Assembly (NCBI RefSeq): GCF_000685035.1
Contig: NZ_BAYB01000008.1
Span: 310,001-374,000, forward strand
Length of the DNA stretch: 64,000 bases
Origin: Paraburkholderia ferrariae NBRC 106233
GTDB lineage: Bacteria; Pseudomonadota; Gammaproteobacteria; Burkholderiales; Burkholderiaceae
Direction: 5' to 3'
Both the position numbers and the translations under genes were made by a program. The notes under the pieces are model-generated. The model did not search any database and was not told the DNA's origin. It saw nothing but the letters and a program-made list of their open reading frames with translations. This document shows, one piece after another, positions 60,951 through 64,000 of this stretch. Each line of letters starts with the position of its first letter. The first letter of the stretch is position 1.

Positions 60951-62495
60951 TCAACCCTTGGCCTTGGGCATCTGCGACACCAGCGACAGGCCGATGTCCA
61001 TGCCTTCCACCTGGAAATGCGGGATGATGAACAGCTTGATGCGGAAGAAGCCCGGGTTGTCCTCGATGTCTTCCACCGTCACCTTCGCCTCGCGCAGCGG
61101 ATGCGAAGCCTGCAACTCGTCGCCCGGGTCCTTCATCTCGGTCACGAGACCCTTGATCCAGTTGTTCAGCTCGAGTTCGAGCAGACGCCGGTCCTTGGTC
61201 GTACCGATGTTTTCGCGCTGGATCATCTTCAGGTAGTGCGCGATGCGCGAGAGCAGGAAAATGTACGGCAGGCGCGCGTTGATGCGGCTGTTGGCCGTGG
61301 CCTCTTTGGTCTCGTACAGCGCCGGCTTCTGGGTCGAATTGGCCGAGAAGAAGCACGCGAAGTCGTGGTTCTTGTAGAACGAGAGCGGAATGAAGCCCAG
61401 GTTCGCAAACTCGAACTCGCGCGTCTCGGGAATCAGCACTTCGGTCGGGATCTTCGGCTGCACGCCGGTGCCGAGGTCGTACAAATGCACCGGCAGGTCT
61501 TCGACCTTGCCGCCCGCCTGCGGACCGCGGATCTGGACACACCAGCCGTTGTTCACGAAGCTGCGGGCCATGTTGGCCGCGAACGCGAACGAGGCGTTTA
61601 CCCAGCAGTACTTGCTGTGGTCCGGGCCCTTCACCGCCTCTTCGTAGTTGAAGCCCCGCACCGGCACCGTGTCCTTGCCGTACGGCAGGCGCCCCAGCAC
61701 GCGCGGCATCGTCAGGCCGACGTAGCGCGCATCGTCCGTGTCGCGGAAGCTTTTCCACTTGGTGTACTCGGCGCGGTCGAAGTAGTTGCCGATGTCCTGG
61801 ATGGCCGCGACTTCTTCCATCGTCTTCTTGCCGAAGAATTTCGGACCGACCGAGCCGATGAACGGCATATGCGCGGCCGCCGCCACCTTCGAGATGTTGC
61901 GCAGCAGTGCGGTGTCCATCGGCGAGTTGTCGAACTCGAAGTCGCTGATCATCGCGCTGACCGGCTGACCGCCCGGCGTGTCGTATTCCTCGACATAGGT
62001 GAGGCGATAGAGGCCGCTCTGGATCAGCTCGGGCGTGTCCTCGAAGTCGCGTTGCAGCGCTTCCTTCGACACGTCGAGCACCTCGATGCGCGCGTTGCGG
62101 CGGAAGTCGGTCTTCGAAACCAGCATCTTGAGTCCGCGCCAGCGCCCTTCGAGCGCCTGGAACTCGGGGCTGTGCATCACGGCGTCGAGTTGCCGGCCGA
62201 TCTGGCGATCCAGCTGGCCGATATGGAAGTCGAGCAGCGACTTGTCCAGGCGCTCCACGGGCTGGCTCGATTTCGCGACGAGGTCGAGAAACGCGCCCAT
62301 GCCGCGCGCGATGCGTTCGTCGGCCGATGCCTCGGAGAGCGCGTCGTTGTCGCGGAACACTTCAAGAGGACGCGCTTCGGAAACGGGCTTGAGGTTGATC
62401 TTGTTGCACAGCGCCGCGTACACGCTGTCGGTTTGCTGCGGGGCGTCGAGCACGACAGTGCCCGCGGCGCCCGTGCGCGATTCGTTCTGGTTCAT
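60951..62495 (-). CDS. tssC: T6SS contractile sheath large subunit TssC
   Basis: 514 residues, VipB family. Family marks are LDFHIGQLDRQIGRQLDAV, W-GLKMLVS, EYDTPGGQPVSAMISDFEF, and a C-terminal VEDIEDNPGFFRIKLFIIPH. AGGACAAGCC precedes the ATG at 62495. With TssB it forms the sheath. Confidence 0.95.
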   Translation of the reverse strand: MNQNESRTGAAGTVVLDAPQQTDSVYAALCNKINLKPVSEARPLEVFRDNDALSEASADERIARGMGAFLDLVAKSSQPVERLDKSLLDFHIGQLDRQIGRQLDAVMHSPEFQALEGRWRGLKMLVSKTDFRRNARIEVLDVSKEALQRDFEDTPELIQSGLYRLTYVEEYDTPGGQPVSAMISDFEFDNSPMDTALLRNISKVAAAAHMPFIGSVGPKFFGKKTMEEVAAIQDIGNYFDRAEYTKWKSFRDTDDARYVGLTMPRVLGRLPYGKDTVPVRGFNYEEAVKGPDHSKYCWVNASFAFAANMARSFVNNGWCVQIRGPQAGGKVEDLPVHLYDLGTGVQPKIPTEVLIPETREFEFANLGFIPLSFYKNHDFACFFSANSTQKPALYETKEATANSRINARLPYIFLLSRIAHYLKMIQRENIGTTKDRRLLELELNNWIKGLVTEMKDPGDELQASHPLREAKVTVEDIEDNPGFFRIKLFIIPHFQVEGMDIGLSLVSQMPKAKG

Positions 62496-62568
62496 GGCTT
62501 GTCCTGTCTTCGTGTGGAACGCAAGCGGGTTGCGAAAGCCGGTGAAGGCCCGTTTGGCGCGCTGGCGC

Positions 62569-63081
62569 TCAGGCATGTCCTTCCGGCTGGGTCGCGGCCG
62601 TTGCAAGCTGCCCCAGCTCGCCGCGCAGCCTGTCGGACAGGCGCTTGTCCCGCAGGATCTTTTCGAACTCGCGGCGGAAGGTGCCGTTGTCGAGCAGATT
62701 CGATTTCAGGTCGCGCAGCAGATTGCGCATGGCCAGCAGCGCCTGCAGCTCGGGAATCTGGTGAGCCACCTGCTCCGGCCCGAAGTCCTTCATCGCGCGG
62801 AACGACAGGTTCACGGGCAGCTCGGAGCCGTCGCCGGCCAGCGTGTTTTCGGCGGCGAACTTCAGGTCCGGCGCATAGTCCGCCAGCACGGCATCGAAAT
62901 TGTTCTTGTCGATATTGACCTTCCGGCGCTCCGCCAGCGGCGCCTGCTCGCGACCCGCGCTGAAGTCGCCCGCGACCAGCAGCTTGAGCGGTAGTTCGAC
63001 CTTTTTCTGGGCCCCGCCCGTGTGCAGATCCAGCGTGATTGAGACCCGCGATTTCGGGATTTCTCTTTGAAAGCTGTCCAT
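62569..63081 (-). CDS. tssB: T6SS contractile sheath small subunit TssB
   Basis: 170 residues, VipA family: SRVSITLDLHTGGAQKKVEL, LKLLVAGDFS, RRKVNIDKNNFDAVLADYAP and a C-terminal helix. AGGA 7 bases before the ATG at 63081. First gene of the leftward T6SS unit; tssC follows after 73 bases. Confidence 0.94.
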   Translation of the reverse strand: MDSFQREIPKSRVSITLDLHTGGAQKKVELPLKLLVAGDFSAGREQAPLAERRKVNIDKNNFDAVLADYAPDLKFAAENTLAGDGSELPVNLSFRAMKDFGPEQVAHQIPELQALLAMRNLLRDLKSNLLDNGTFRREFEKILRDKRLSDRLRGELGQLATAATQPEGHA

Positions 63082-63620
63082 CAGTATTCCTGATTGTGTT
63101 GGTTTCGGAAGCCCGTACAGCAGCACACCGGTTTCGACATGACGCCACGGTCCCCGTGCGTATCAACGCACGCACGAGATCGAGCAATGGCAGTCACGGC
63201 GATACCTCACGGCGTAGCCTCCCTCTCTTAAGCCATCTGTCGCCAGCGCATTAAATCGGTTTACTAAAATTAAGTCAAAGTCTTCCCGACATTGGCAACT
63301 CTCTCAGCACGTTAAATATTGTTAATTACCTTAAAAATAACAAAATTTTGCTGGTTCACCGCGCAAATTCCCGGCTTCTCGAAGGTATATCGTTGCATTA
63401 TCCTGCACCAAAAAAGCCGGCAGAATCTGAAAAATTGTGACGGCATCGATAAATTTATGAGAAGCCATCGAGCATTTACAGATATGCCTCATCTTATCTC
63501 TAAATAAAAACTAAAAATTCACACAATTCGCATAACGAAATGTATTTACCGTATACAAAAACCGGATTCCATGTTTAGAATCGCGGCGTTCAATAAACAG
63601 CAAGACAGACAGACCACGCC
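63082..63620. promoter_or_regulatory. Divergent T6SS control region (tssB / tssK)
   Basis: 539 bases with no credible gene. From about 63250 to 63560 it is conspicuously AT-rich compared with both flanks (for example the runs near 63315-63345 and 63480-63530), as expected for promoters or H-NS/IHF-bound DNA. No clear sigma-54 site or long palindrome was found. Confidence 0.5.
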
Positions 63621-64000
63621 ATGCGGATCAACAAACCGCTCTTTCACGACGGGCTAATCCTCACGCAGCAGCACTTCCAGCAGCAGGAGCGGTGGACCGG
63701 GTTCGCCCTGCAGCAGGTTGTCGCGGCATCGTTCGCCGATCCCTGGGGCGTGCTGGGCGTCGAGGTCGATACGGAAGCACTTGCGACGGGGCGGCTGAAG
63801 CTCGAACTGCTCAAAGGTCGCATGCCCGACGGCACGCCGGTGGACACCACGGTATGCGACGCGCTGCCGGCGGCGCGCGATCTGACTCAAGGCGTGCCCG
63901 CAGATCTTCAGAGCGTGGTGGTGTTCGCCGCACTGGCGCTGCCCGACGCCAACGGCAACAACTGCCGTTTCGACGAAACCTCGCTTGCACGGCCGCGGCG
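63621..64000 (+). CDS. tssK: T6SS baseplate protein TssK, 3' end outside window
   Basis: The ATG at 63621 opens MRINKPLFHDGLILTQQHFQ, then QQERWTGFALQQV, the TssK/VasE start with its LxxQHFQQQER signature. The frame is open to the right edge (126 residues visible of about 450). It links the baseplate to TssJLM. It faces away from tssB, so hcp, tssE, tssH and tssL may follow beyond the window. Confidence 0.9.
   Translation, partial: MRINKPLFHDGLILTQQHFQQQERWTGFALQQVVAASFADPWGVLGVEVDTEALATGRLKLELLKGRMPDGTPVDTTVCDALPAARDLTQGVPADLQSVVVFAALALPDANGNNCRFDETSLARPR

Noticed and set aside
59814..62918. Very long open frame (over 1000 codons) antisense to vgrG, tssC and tssB
   Set aside because: It covers three well-recognised T6SS genes on the other strand; its translation is Arg/His-rich without any domain. 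It is a GC-driven shadow.
1..64000. tRNA, rRNA, CRISPR arrays or prophage
   Set aside because: No cloverleaf, rRNA segment, regularly spaced repeat or phage structural gene was recognised; the phage-like T6SS genes belong to the secretion system.

Overview
The window reads as chromosomal DNA of a Burkholderia sensu lato species (Burkholderia, Paraburkholderia or Caballeronia). It is GC-rich, carries five OmpC-type porins that open their mature part with QSS-[LV]-T-[LM]-YG, several IclR and LysR regulators, many small-molecule transporters, and a type VI secretion system (T6SS) with Burkholderia-type subunits. These are family judgements from reading the translated sequence; no database search was possible.

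Left part (0-23.6 kb) is catabolism and uptake. The 3' end of pxpB, then pxpC (5-oxoprolinase subunits) and an NCS1 permease read rightwards. A long leftward series (aminotransferase, MFS carrier, deacetylase-like amidohydrolase, PotABCD-type ABC transporter, porin) looks like a unit for a polyamine-like compound, with a divergent IclR regulator. A second, divergent catabolic unit follows: ALDH, GMC oxidoreductase and MFS carrier leftwards; cupin, HpcH/HpaI aldolase, DUF6282 protein, IclR, a dihydroorotate-dehydrogenase-like protein and a second porin rightwards.

Middle part (23.6-40.5 kb). A stress or redox island holds an NAD-dependent formate dehydrogenase, a frameshifted DUF1269 gene, a Rieske-FAD oxidoreductase, a Dyp peroxidase, a solitary Era GTPase and an intact DUF1269 gene; a shared palindrome occurs before the formate dehydrogenase and before era. 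Then come a decayed outer-membrane-protein remnant, LysR / M20 amidohydrolase / amino-acid binding protein / porin, and a Tat-exported sulfatase, porin, FAD monooxygenase and IclR group with GTTC/GAAC palindromes in both intergenic regions.

Right part (40.5-64 kb) is a T6SS locus. Leftward gene order is tssB, tssC, vgrG, a cargo region, tssM, tssA, tssF, tssG, tssJ; tssK starts divergently and runs off the right edge. hcp, tssE, tssH and tssL are not seen here. The cargo region (49.3-58.5 kb) is the most interesting part. It contains one complete 851-residue effector (degenerate M23-like and SH3b scaffold plus a GH19 lysozyme-like tip) with its candidate immunity gene. After it come three near-identical copies of a PAAR gene followed by a membrane-protein gene. 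Two membrane-protein copies are truncated, one clearly and one probably joined to the tail of a lost toxin gene just before an intact exported immunity-like gene. A second effector copy is doubly deleted. The result looks like an immunity-gene archive left by repeated recombination at an effector locus.
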